64,000 nucleotides of DNA. Source: Thalassotalea sp. 1_MG-2023 (GTDB lineage Bacteria; Pseudomonadota; Gammaproteobacteria; Enterobacterales; Alteromonadaceae). The position numbers and the translations under genes are program-made. A model generated the notes under the pieces. The model did not search any database. It worked only from the letters and a program-made list of their open reading frames with translations, and was not told the origin of the DNA. The stretch's first letter is position 1; each line of letters opens with the position of its first letter. Location: NCBI RefSeq assembly GCF_030546745.1, contig NZ_JAUOPD010000001.1, positions 62,001-126,000 of the forward strand, given 5' to 3'. Shown piece by piece: positions 55,198-63,741 of the stretch.

Positions 55198-56007
55198 TTA
55201 AGGGCGTAAATGCCTAACTCTTGCTGCAGTAATTTTTTGAATAACTGGAATGGCGTCAGCTAAAGAATCGACCACATAATGTGCGCCAGCTTGATACAAC
55301 GTATCATAAGCTTTTTGCTTTAAAGCAGCTTGTTCTGAAATTGATAATGTTTGCCACTCTGATTCTGTAAGACCTACGGCATTGCCTGTTAACGCAAGTC
55401 CTACAGTCCACATACCTGCGGTTAGTCCTTCTGTAATACCTGGCGCAGAATCATCGAACTTAATACAGTTTGCTACATCTGTTACGCCTAGCTCAATAAC
55501 ATTCTGTAATGCCATCCATGGGCCAGGTCGAGAGCCTGCGGGTAGATCGTCACTTGCTACCCATGCATCAGGTTGATAGCCATAATCGGCTGCTACGGGT
55601 ACTAATATTTCCATTACTTCACGTGGGTAACCAGAGCAAGAACCCACTTTGATATCGTGCGCTTTTAACCATTCAATTGTGCGTAAAGCGCCAGCGATAG
55701 GTTGTGCATGATCAGCTACTTTTGCTTTTTGTAGGGGCATAAATGTTTGATAAATGTCATCAACAACGGTATCTGTCATTGATTGACCGAATTGCTTTTT
55801 CCATCGCGCATCTACACTGGAAAGTTGGCCTAAGGCTTTAATATGATCCCATTTCCCCATGCCCATCGGCACACGAGCTTCGTCAAGTGACACCTCAAAA
55901 TTAAACGCTTGTTTAAAGGCTTCAACAAATATGGTTGTTGGTGCAACTGAACCATAATCAACTACGGTGCCAGCCCAATCTAATACTACGGCTTCTATCT
56001 TAGACAT
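55198..56007 (-). CDS. phnX: phosphonoacetaldehyde hydrolase (phosphonatase)
   Basis: A HAD-superfamily enzyme that splits phosphonoacetaldehyde into acetaldehyde and phosphate, freeing the phosphorus taken up as 2-AEP. It has 269 residues. The nucleophile is Asp10 ([12 protein letters not shown]), and the Schiff-base lysine is Lys52 ([12 protein letters not shown]). [13 protein letters not shown] and [13 protein letters not shown], then [12 protein letters not shown], complete the HAD motifs. It completes the PhnW pathway. Confidence 0.96.
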   Translation of the reverse strand: MSKIEAVVLDWAGTVVDYGSVAPTTIFVEAFKQAFNFEVSLDEARVPMGMGKWDHIKALGQLSSVDARWKKQFGQSMTDTVVDDIYQTFMPLQKAKVADHAQPIAGALRTIEWLKAHDIKVGSCSGYPREVMEILVPVAADYGYQPDAWVASDDLPAGSRPGPWMALQNVIELGVTDVANCIKFDDSAPGITEGLTAGMWTVGLALTGNAVGLTESEWQTLSISEQAALKQKAYDTLYQAGAHYVVDSLADAIPVIQKITAARVRHLRP

Positions 56008-56034
56008 TTTTTGTTCCTCTTTTTAAATGTGTAT

Positions 56035-57378
56035 TTACGCATTTGAGTTGACTGAGTAATGGTTTGCATTGCTCTGTATGACAACATCCACTGTTTTTTT
56101 GGCGTTGTGTTTGCGTAAACGAAATGAAAAATAGATTAATGAAGTGATAACTAACAATGCACCTGCACAGGCAACGAAGTAACACAAAAAAATAAAAAAT
56201 TGTAACCAACTTATTTCTGGCGTTGCAAAGGTGCGGTAAAGCAACATGCCAACACTGCCAACGTATCCGGCAGAGTCTGCTAAATAAATCAGAAACCCTG
56301 CATTGGCAGTAGAACCCACTGCAGAAATCATGCGGTCGAATAGAAAACAATTATAGGGAATATAGGCAATATATAAGCCTGCGCCTAACCATACCATCCA
56401 ACTTTTTCCATCGATCCACTGCTGTTGAAAAGCAAAAGTAGTGGCGCCTAGTAACAAGCAACCAAAGCAAATAAAGCCATGATTGGTGAGAAAAGCCTTG
56501 CGATTGTCTTTCACTAATACCATGGTAGCTAACACCACTAAGACTACTCCTGCAATTCGTATACCTGCGTAAGTAAATATGGCAGGCTCTTCTCCATACC
56601 CAAGCGCATACCAAATTTCAGCAGAAAAATTATCGCGAAAATCTCGTAGTCCAGTGAATAATAAAAAGCTGAAAATTAGTAGTAAAATACCAGGGGCGTA
56701 TTGTGTAAAAAACTGCCAACGCTGTTTTCCTGTCATTGGCTGCCTGGCTTGACGAGCGAGTTTATCACTTGCCGAAGGTGCCGGTGTTTGTGCAAGAAAA
56801 TACACTGAGATAAATAAAGGAATTATAAATAACGCACCTGTAGCTGCTGGCATCCAGTATTCAGTTACTTGTAAATCCGTTAATAACCATTGTCCAACCG
56901 TTCGAACTAAACCCGATGCAACAATGAAGGTAACACTGAGAAAGGCGCCGAGTATTTCAGAGGTTTTTCGTCCTTCTAAAAAGCTAAAAACAATCCCCCA
57001 AATCATGCCCAGTGGTATACCATTTGCAAACATCATTAAGGGCTTCCAAGGTTCTGGTACCACCGCAAATAAAATGAGCGCACATTGTGCTAGCATCACT
57101 AAGCTCAATAACATATAGGCACGTCGCGCGGCTGGCAGTTCGGATATCACTTTTATGCCAATGAATTTAGATAACATATACCCTAGTACTTGCGCTAGAA
57201 CGATCGCGACTTTGAAATCTAATTCGCCAAAAATATCGCCGCTTTCTTGGTAGGTAGCAACTGAAAAAGGCTTACGAAAGGCATACATGCAAAAGTAAGT
57301 CATGAATGCTGCTGAAGAAGCATAAATTACGAATAACAGAGTATGGCAGCGTTGAAGATAATTATGTACAGCAGACAT
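56035..57378 (-). CDS. MFS-type transporter, probable uptake of 2-AEP or a related phosphonate
   Basis: A 447-residue inner-membrane protein with about twelve helices. AAFMTYFCMYAFRKPFSVATYQ at the first helix resembles the organophosphate:phosphate antiporter/UhpC-like branch and DUF5690 proteins; IPLGMIWGIVFSFLEGRKTSE and NAGFLIYLADSAGYVGSVGMLLYR are further conserved loops. Its position ahead of phnX in the operon points to phosphonate import across the inner membrane, with the TonB receptor for the outer membrane. MFS-type 2-AEP permeases (AepP) have been described; whether this is one I cannot tell. Confidence 0.8.
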   Translation of the reverse strand: MSAVHNYLQRCHTLLFVIYASSAAFMTYFCMYAFRKPFSVATYQESGDIFGELDFKVAIVLAQVLGYMLSKFIGIKVISELPAARRAYMLLSLVMLAQCALILFAVVPEPWKPLMMFANGIPLGMIWGIVFSFLEGRKTSEILGAFLSVTFIVASGLVRTVGQWLLTDLQVTEYWMPAATGALFIIPLFISVYFLAQTPAPSASDKLARQARQPMTGKQRWQFFTQYAPGILLLIFSFLLFTGLRDFRDNFSAEIWYALGYGEEPAIFTYAGIRIAGVVLVVLATMVLVKDNRKAFLTNHGFICFGCLLLGATTFAFQQQWIDGKSWMVWLGAGLYIAYIPYNCFLFDRMISAVGSTANAGFLIYLADSAGYVGSVGMLLYRTFATPEISWLQFFIFLCYFVACAGALLVITSLIYFSFRLRKHNAKKTVDVVIQSNANHYSVNSNA

Positions 57379-57407
57379 TGATCACTTACCTGTAATATTG
57401 AATAGAA

Positions 57408-57456
57408 CCACCTGAGGTGTTCAGGTGGCACATTAATGTGGAGAGTACTCTCCACA
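57408..57456 (-). terminator. two adjacent hairpins between the TonB receptor and the MFS gene
   Basis: CCACCTGA (57408-57415) pairs with TCAGGTGG (57421-57428). A second element at 57437-57456 is a perfect 20-bp palindrome centred on AGTACT. Both lie in the 91-base gap between two genes of the same strand. They may stop most transcripts after the receptor or protect its mRNA while allowing read-through into the enzyme genes. No separate promoter or operator is visible in the gap. Confidence 0.6.
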
Positions 57457-57469
57457 GGTGACAATCACA

Positions 57470-60307
57470 TTAAAAGAAGTCGTACTTAATGCCGATTTGG
57501 CCACGAATACCGTAGTACTCAATTTGATTTGGTCGCTGCTCTGAACCGGTAAAATATTGTAACGGTTCATCGGTTAAGTTATTGAGTTCTAGATAAATCA
57601 TGGCATTGTCTGAAATGTTGTATGAGGCAGTAGCATCAACACTGGTGTAATCACCGTAGTATGTGTCTAAGCTGGTATTACTGCCATGGTCTTCTATGTA
57701 TTCGCCTTTATGGTTCACTGCTACACGTGCGGCAAAATCTCCATTATCGTAATAAACTGCAAGGTTATACAGCATATCTGCTTGTCGTGATATTTTAACG
57801 TTATCTTCACGACCGGGGATCTCCATTTCAGAATCCATCAGGGTAAAGTTGAATGAAAGGCCAAAATTATCAAGTGAATCATCAATGAAACCTAAGCTTG
57901 AATTTGTGGCAAATTCAATACCATGTAACCATGCATCATCACCATTTAGTGGACTTTTAACGGTCACTGATTGACCACGATATGTTCCTTGATAACTTTG
58001 TGAAAACACAGGGTCAATAATTTGTTTATAGAAATAACCCAAGGTAATCACACCAGCATCATCAAAATAATATTCATACATTAAATCTAAGTTGTTCGCA
58101 TAGGTTGGATCTAAGTCAGGGTTACCAGACTTGAGCTGATTTTCCATTTCCAGATAGGTTGCTCCTGGCGAAAGTTGGCCAAAATCAGGACGTGAAAAAC
58201 TACGTGTTAATGCTAATCGAATATTGCTTAAGTCACTTTGATGATAAGTAATGTGTAGAGATGGCAATACCGACCAATAATCTTTCCCCCCTTTTTCTTG
58301 CTCGACTGAAGTGCCGTCATCATTTTGAACCGCAACATAACCGTTAACATCGGTTTTAGTTTGCGTTGCTCTTATCCCACCTAAGACTGTCCATTGATTT
58401 GAAGGCTTATATGTAGCCATACCATAGAAAGAAGTGTGGGTTTCTTCCAGATCAAAATTTCGGCTTAAACCACCACCATTTTCAACAATTTCAGAATCGC
58501 CTGATAAAAATGTAAGTTTGTGCTTGTTATCAACCCACCAACGTTTAAGGTCTTTTACAGGAATCACCTGCGAAAAGTGCTGTTGATAATCAATGTTAAA
58601 ATTATTTAAATAATCAGAGCGACCAGGCTGGTTAGTAAGGCTTACCCCTAGTTCATCGGCGACTTCTGCTAGTGTTGGCGTTGCACCATATTCTGCTTCA
58701 TTCCAACCATAAAACTTGTCATAAAAGTTCGCGTTACGTTCTTTACTTCGGTATTTCGCCCCAGCTTTGATTTCGAGTTGTTCACTGGCCTGATGATAAA
58801 TATCAAATTGAGCAACAATTTTATCTCGTTCTTTGATGTCAATGCCGTAAAGCTCTACATCTGCCAACACGGCTTGTGTTGGATCCATTACCCAATCACT
58901 AGGTAAATGCATACCAATGTCTAAAGCAGGATCAGTACCGCCATCTATCTCGTTATAAATTAATCCGCTGCCTGTATCAACACCATTCCTGACGCCTACA
59001 TCACCATCAAAATCTACGTTTTGTTTAAATTTAACAACGTAGTAAGCGTTATCTTCGGCGTTTGGTATATCACCGTATTCAAATTTATTTTCGTAGGTGC
59101 TTAATTTCCATTCGAGACGTGTGTCGATATTAAAATCATGCTCACCACCTACTTCAAATCCTCGCATTTCGGTAATAAGTTCATCGTAAATATGTTGAAG
59201 TTCAACACGATTTTTGTTGTAACGGACACGGTGTTTATAGTGGGTTTCTTCATCAGATAAAGTGCCGTACATTGCTTTAGCATAAACAAGGCCGCTATCT
59301 AACAGGTATTCGCCGGCTAAATTCAAACCGTACGTTGCACGAGTACCGGTATAATCTCTAAGCTCTAATCGGTGAATACCGGCCACACCATCTTCATCTA
59401 TTTCACGTCTAGGTTCGTAATTGTCTGTCGCCCAATCTCGTTCCCAGGCCGTAGCATTGACTAAAAAGCCAAATTTTCCGTCATCTGAACGATCACCATA
59501 AAGTACATTGAACGAGTGGCTACCACCTTCGGCTTTTTCTGAATCACCAACCCCAATGTTTACTGAAAGTAGCTGTTCATCAGGAGCACGACGCGTAGTG
59601 AAATTAATATTGCCGCCTATAGCATCGCCTTCCATATCCGGTGTTATGGCTTTTGATACTTCTACCAGTTCAATCATGTCAGTGGGGAAAAAATCAAATG
59701 CTACTGCACGACTTGTTGTTTCCTCTTCTGCTGTCGGCAAGCGATCACCGTTAATAGATGTTGAGTTCCATTGAGCAGGAAGGCCACGAACGGCAACAAA
59801 ACGCCCTTCACCTTGGTCACGTTCAATCGATACGCCGGGCATACGCTGTACCGCTTCAGCTGCATTTCGGTCAGGTAATTTTCCAATACCATCAGCAGAC
59901 ATTACGTTTTTAATGTTGTCTGACTCTTTTTGCATGTTCATTGCTTTCATTTGGCCACGGCGCATGTAGCCAACGGCAACTACTTCTTCGAGTGTGTTTT
60001 TATCGACATTTAAAGTCAAGTTACCTAATTGAGTTAACTTATCATCAATCACATGGATACCGAATTCAGCAGAAGGGTAACCTAAGTAGTCAACACGAAT
60101 TTTATGCTCACCAGCGGGTAAACGGTTTAAGGTAAATTGCCCCTGATTGTTAGTTGCTGCTTTGCCATCCCCGCCAATTAATGTAATTTTAGCACCTGAT
60201 AAAGTACCTGTTTTATCCATGACAGTTCCAGAAACAGAACCATCGGCAAAAGCACTTAAACTAAAGCAGGCAAGTAAACTAGCTGCAATTGGTGTAAGTT
60301 TTGTCAT
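57470..60307 (-). CDS. TonB-dependent receptor with N-terminal carboxypeptidase-regulatory-like domain, phosphonate-regulon candidate
   Basis: A 945-residue outer-membrane protein. Signal peptide to about residue 21; a CarboxypepD_reg-like domain at about 23-90 (GSVSGTVMDKTGTLSGAKITL, LPAGEHKIRVDYLGYPSAE); plug at about 120-240 (LPDRNAAEAVQRMPGVSIERDQGEGRFVAVRG, MEGDAIGGNINFTTR), typical of the TIGR01782-type receptors used for sugars and other organic substrates; then a large barrel ending IGIKYDFF. An AGGGA ribosome site precedes the ATG. The operator 46 bases upstream is identical to that of phnW, so import of 2-AEP or of a 2-AEP-containing glycan or lipid head group is the best hypothesis. 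Confidence 0.93.
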   Translation of the reverse strand: MTKLTPIAASLLACFSLSAFADGSVSGTVMDKTGTLSGAKITLIGGDGKAATNNQGQFTLNRLPAGEHKIRVDYLGYPSAEFGIHVIDDKLTQLGNLTLNVDKNTLEEVVAVGYMRRGQMKAMNMQKESDNIKNVMSADGIGKLPDRNAAEAVQRMPGVSIERDQGEGRFVAVRGLPAQWNSTSINGDRLPTAEEETTSRAVAFDFFPTDMIELVEVSKAITPDMEGDAIGGNINFTTRRAPDEQLLSVNIGVGDSEKAEGGSHSFNVLYGDRSDDGKFGFLVNATAWERDWATDNYEPRREIDEDGVAGIHRLELRDYTGTRATYGLNLAGEYLLDSGLVYAKAMYGTLSDEETHYKHRVRYNKNRVELQHIYDELITEMRGFEVGGEHDFNIDTRLEWKLSTYENKFEYGDIPNAEDNAYYVVKFKQNVDFDGDVGVRNGVDTGSGLIYNEIDGGTDPALDIGMHLPSDWVMDPTQAVLADVELYGIDIKERDKIVAQFDIYHQASEQLEIKAGAKYRSKERNANFYDKFYGWNEAEYGATPTLAEVADELGVSLTNQPGRSDYLNNFNIDYQQHFSQVIPVKDLKRWWVDNKHKLTFLSGDSEIVENGGGLSRNFDLEETHTSFYGMATYKPSNQWTVLGGIRATQTKTDVNGYVAVQNDDGTSVEQEKGGKDYWSVLPSLHITYHQSDLSNIRLALTRSFSRPDFGQLSPGATYLEMENQLKSGNPDLDPTYANNLDLMYEYYFDDAGVITLGYFYKQIIDPVFSQSYQGTYRGQSVTVKSPLNGDDAWLHGIEFATNSSLGFIDDSLDNFGLSFNFTLMDSEMEIPGREDNVKISRQADMLYNLAVYYDNGDFAARVAVNHKGEYIEDHGSNTSLDTYYGDYTSVDATASYNISDNAMIYLELNNLTDEPLQYFTGSEQRPNQIEYYGIRGQIGIKYDFF

Positions 60308-60352
60308 GTTAATCCCTAAAGTTTTTATGATATGTATTCACTAAACCTATTC

Positions 60353-60364
60353 TGGTCTAGACCA
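60353..60364. promoter_or_regulatory. GntR/HutC-type operator upstream of the TonB receptor operon
   Basis: TGGTCTAGACCA, identical to the phnW operator; the match extends to CTGGTCTAGACCAA. It is 46 bases from the receptor start and marks the leftward operon TonB receptor-MFS-phnX-FAD-HD-GntR as regulated together with phnW. Confidence 0.8.
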
Positions 60365-60704
60365 ATTATTTGATGCACATTTTATTAGGAGTTTGTGACA
60401 GTAATATTTCAGTTAATTGAAACAATCGTGACGGTAATATATTGATAAGTTGGGTAGAGTTTATAAAGAAACGTGTTTAGCTATTAAAAGGCTTAATTAG
60501 ATAAAGCAAAGGTCTTTAGAGCGCTGAATGTTATTACTTTTGGTGGAAATGAGAAATTTTTATTAAAAACAAACTTTAATCATGAGTTGGATCAGAGTGG
60601 TTCAAATGAGCCGCTGCAATGATTTAAATTTTTGAATTTATTAAAGCTATAAGTATCTAGGTAAATATATACAGATTCCCTGAGTCTAGATGGAACTTTA
60701 ACAT
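60365..60704. other. 340-base intergenic region between the phosphonate and exopolysaccharide loci
   Basis: AT-rich; no coding frame, repeat or hairpin that I can support. It separates the receptor promoter from the end of the (frameshifted) acyltransferase gene and could hold the boundary of the phosphonate cassette. Confidence 0.5.
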
Positions 60705-61001
60705 TTATTGGTAGGTACTAATGTCTATATTCTTTAATAAGAGGATTGAACCATCTACCGATAGGTGGCCAGCGTCACGATATAAAAATGTTCCGTTGTT
60801 ATCTACGCGACATGTTTTACCTTCACATAAATAATCTTTTAGCCAAATAACGGTAGATTGACTTTCAATAGTCTGGAGTACTTCATTAACTAGTTTTTGA
60901 TGGGATGAATATTCATTAAAGTCGATTTCGCATGAATCTCGTAATAAAAGAGCTCCACCATACTTTCTTTCTAAACATTCACCAATATCAAACCCTGATT
61001 T
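60705..61001 (-). pseudogene. out-of-frame C-terminal end of the acyltransferase-SGNH gene
   Basis: Past the C tract, the frame that would follow with one more C (or two fewer) runs open to a TAA at 60705-60707 and encodes KSGFDIGECLERKYGG, then RDSCEIDFNEYSSHQ, EGKTCRVDNNGT and YRDAGHLSVDGS. This is the usual end of the SGNH domain, including the catalytic Asp-x2-His (DAGH). With it the protein would have about 639 residues, the normal size for this family. As sequenced, it is not translated in frame. Confidence 0.85.
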
Positions 61002-62623
61002 GGGGGGGGGGAGATAATTACAGTTGTTTTTCCATGAGCCTGTAATGTACGAAGGGTAGTATTGAAGCTTTTAAGAAAAAGTGTTAAATCAGCTGTAATA
61101 GCGCCATCAATGGTTTGATAATGGCCGTTCTCAAAATCTAAATAAGTAATCAAAGTTGAGCTAAGCACAACATGCGAAATATCCTTATTATTAAGTATGT
61201 TGTTAAGCGCTTGCTCATTAAAATAAAGACATTCTTTTGCCCAAATAGAATCATAGTTACCTTTAATTGGCGCTATTCCTGATATTGGACCGCACATGCT
61301 TTTTGTTAGCTGTACAAAGTTTTTATTATTTACAGCAAGTCCAGGCACCAGATGCATAGCGTAACTGTCACCCCAAATAGCCATGGTTGGTTTACCTGAT
61401 ATACATGTGTCTTTTAAGGTACCATCTTGTTCAAAAGAACCATTGCATGATTGAGATAGACCGTAATTATTGCGCTTTATATGTGCGTATTCGTCAATCG
61501 TTGTAGAGCTAACTACGCCAGCGAGTAAAGGAATAGTTAACAAAAATGCCGTTGTTATTGACGTCATTTTCCAAGTAGTAAAATTATTTTTAAAGCGACC
61601 TAATCGAAATGGTGTTTCTATGAATAAAAACTGAGCATAACCTAGGATTAACGATATAAAAATAAGTAATATTTTCGTCGATAATGGAACATGACCAACA
61701 TAACTTAGGTACGCAAATGCAAATAACGGCCAATGAACGAGATAGATTGAGTATGACCAATCCCCAATTTTTTCAATAGATTTAAAAACCTTAAGGTTTG
61801 GCAACCATTCTTTATCACCGAGTAAAATCAATGACGTTGCTATGACAATAATGAATGATTCTAGACTTGGGTGTTCATTGTTTATATTGATTGTGCAAAT
61901 GATAAAAATTATAAGCAAGCATGCAAACTTCACTATAGCGTGCGGGCGTATAGTTGATTTATTGAGTACAAACCATGCACATAAAGAACCTGCTAATAAT
62001 TCCCAGGCTCTAGTAAAAAGGAGATAAAACGCCCATTCAGATTTAGACGTGTCGGCTAACCGCCATAGTATAGGAGTTGCTCCATCCCCTTTATAAACCC
62101 AAGTTAGACACCAATAAAGGCTACCGATAAAGAGTGCAAACAAGCCGAATAACCGCAATTTTTTGGGTATTAGAAATAGAGTTATGGGTAGTAGGAAGTA
62201 ATATTGTTCCTCTAAAGATAATGACCAAATATGTAATAAAGGTTTACCTTCTGAGGTACTTTCAAAATATCCTGTTTGGGTCGGTAAAACCATATTTGCA
62301 CTGAAAGTTAGAGCGCCAACTAACTGCTGAAGGAAATCGAGCCACTGTTGATGTGTTAATATGGCTAACGCTAATAAAGACGTGAAAAGTAGCGTGCTAT
62401 ATAGTGCAGGTAATAGTCTTTTTGCCCGCCTTAAATAGAATGTTGAAAATGAAAATTCTTCTTTCTCTAACTGTTTTAAAATTAATGACGTGATTAAAAA
62501 GCCAGAAAGTACGAAAAATATATCAACACCAAGGTAACCTTGACTTAAAATACCAATATTGCTGTGATAAAGGACCACGAAAAGAACAGCAATGCCCCGT
62601 AAAAACTGTATATCTCTTCTCAA
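60971..62623 (-). CDS. acyltransferase 3 / SGNH fusion (OafA/YrhL-like O-acetyltransferase), truncated by a homopolymer frameshift
   Basis: An inner-membrane enzyme that moves acetyl groups from the cytoplasm to a polysaccharide. Residues 1-350 form about ten helices of the acyltransferase-3 domain (RDIQFLRGIAVLFVVLYHS, LGVDIFFVLSGFLITSLIL, WSLSLEEQYYFLLP). The SGNH domain starts near 410, with nucleophile Ser420 in AIWGDSYAMH. In the given sequence the frame breaks in a run of ten C (codon 538-541) and stops at residue 550, removing the catalytic His. It lies downstream of the exosortase ATPase gene, so the likely substrate is the exopolysaccharide of that locus. Confidence 0.85.
   Translation of the reverse strand: MRRDIQFLRGIAVLFVVLYHSNIGILSQGYLGVDIFFVLSGFLITSLILKQLEKEEFSFSTFYLRRAKRLLPALYSTLLFTSLLALAILTHQQWLDFLQQLVGALTFSANMVLPTQTGYFESTSEGKPLLHIWSLSLEEQYYFLLPITLFLIPKKLRLFGLFALFIGSLYWCLTWVYKGDGATPILWRLADTSKSEWAFYLLFTRAWELLAGSLCAWFVLNKSTIRPHAIVKFACLLIIFIICTININNEHPSLESFIIVIATSLILLGDKEWLPNLKVFKSIEKIGDWSYSIYLVHWPLFAFAYLSYVGHVPLSTKILLIFISLILGYAQFLFIETPFRLGRFKNNFTTWKMTSITTAFLLTIPLLAGVVSSTTIDEYAHIKRNNYGLSQSCNGSFEQDGTLKDTCISGKPTMAIWGDSYAMHLVPGLAVNNKNFVQLTKSMCGPISGIAPIKGNYDSIWAKECLYFNEQALNNILNNKDISHVVLSSTLITYLDFENGHYQTIDGAITADLTLFLKSFNTTLRTLQAHGKTTVIISPPPNQGLILVNV
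61002..61011. repeat. ten-base G:C homopolymer within the acyltransferase gene
   Basis: Ten G on the plus strand (ten C in the coding strand) in an otherwise AT-rich gene. Eleven or eight C would restore the full-length SGNH domain. A typical slipped-strand tract or a sequencing/assembly indel; see findings. Confidence 0.95.
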
Positions 62624-62701
62624 TGTAGTTTTGCCTTAATGTGGATTAAAAAAAGCAGTATTAAAATAGTTAAAAATCTACAACTGCTTATTTTATATTA
62701 A

Positions 62702-63736
62702 TTACTTCTCTTCAGAGGTATTTGTTTCAGCATATTGTTTGCTTTTATGCTTTAACAGTTTATCGACATAACGGGCCATTTTTACTTTTTGCTTGATTGA
62801 AGACTCTAAAATTTCTTCAACATCTCTAAGCACTTCTTTTATGTTTTCAACATTTTCTGTTGAATTTACTACAACCTGTTTATTTGGCTCTTGGCTGGTA
62901 AGGGTTTTATTGTTTAGTGAACCTGTGAGCTCTACGTCCATTTCTTCTGCGACCGCTAAAATAGCTGCAGAGTTGATAATCTCAAGTTCTTCTAGGAAGC
63001 CAAATAATAATAACCGATCAACAAAAATGTTTATTTTACGGGGAACACCAAGGGTTTTTTCATGGATAAGTTCAAAGGCATCATCAGAGAAAACATCATC
63101 TCGTTCACAGCCTGCTTGGTGAATACGATGGTTAATATATTCTTTAACTTCTTCTACGGATAATGGTCTTAAATGTGCAGAAGCGATGATGCGTTGCCTA
63201 AATTGCTCCATATTAGGCGCTTGAATAATAGGTTTTAATTCCTCTTGGCCCAATAAAAAACTTTGAATTAGGGGTTTATTATCTAATTGAAAATTAGATA
63301 ACATTCGTAGTTCTTCAACAGTTTCTGAGGGCAAATTTTGTGCTTCATCAACTATTAGTAGTGCGCGTTTACCTTGTTTATTCAATGAAATAAGAAATTC
63401 TTCAATTGCTTGTATTAAATCTGCTTTAGTATCGCCTTTTGCTTTAATCTGAAATTCAGATACCACAAGGGCAAGTAATTCGTGAGGATCTAATTTTGTC
63501 GTCACTAACTGCGCAGCAACAATACTTTCATCACCAAGCTGATTTAATAAGTTTCGAGCAATAGTCGTTTTTCCAGTGCCAATGGGACCAGTGATCACAA
63601 TAAAGCCCTCACCTTGATCTAAGCCATATTGTAAATATGACAATGCGCGCTGATGATGATTTGAAGCAAAGAAAAAACGCGGATCAGGGCTTAACTGAAA
63701 GGGCTTTTCCGTAAACCCATAATGACTTTCGTACAT
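62702..63736 (-). CDS. XrtA-associated ATPase (PEP-CTERM/exopolysaccharide locus, ExeA-like)
   Basis: A 344-residue cytosolic AAA ATPase. MYESHYGFTEKPFQLSPDPRFFF is the signature start of ExeA/TIGR03015 proteins. Walker A is GPIGTGKT (50-57), Walker B LLIVDEAQN (Asp130-Glu131), and arginine-rich FRQRIIASAHLRPLS follows. The C-terminal 75 residues are a charged extension. This family is found with exosortase XrtA and exopolysaccharide genes, whose export or chain length it probably serves. It is five bases after the beta-barrel gene in the same operon. Confidence 0.9.
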   Translation of the reverse strand: MYESHYGFTEKPFQLSPDPRFFFASNHHQRALSYLQYGLDQGEGFIVITGPIGTGKTTIARNLLNQLGDESIVAAQLVTTKLDPHELLALVVSEFQIKAKGDTKADLIQAIEEFLISLNKQGKRALLIVDEAQNLPSETVEELRMLSNFQLDNKPLIQSFLLGQEELKPIIQAPNMEQFRQRIIASAHLRPLSVEEVKEYINHRIHQAGCERDDVFSDDAFELIHEKTLGVPRKINIFVDRLLLFGFLEELEIINSAAILAVAEEMDVELTGSLNNKTLTSQEPNKQVVVNSTENVENIKEVLRDVEEILESSIKQKVKMARYVDKLLKHKSKQYAETNTSEEK

Positions 63737-63741
63737 GGTTG

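Noticed and set aside
56000-56614. Two minus-strand frames of 116 and 87 residues inside the MFS gene
   Set aside because: Out-of-frame shadows of the transporter; the transporter frame itself is continuous and has full family motifs.
51303-57378. Presence of a C-P lyase or phosphonoacetate branch (phnJ, phnA, phnY)
   Set aside because: None of their motifs is seen; only PhnW/PhnX, the HD protein and the flavoenzyme are supported.
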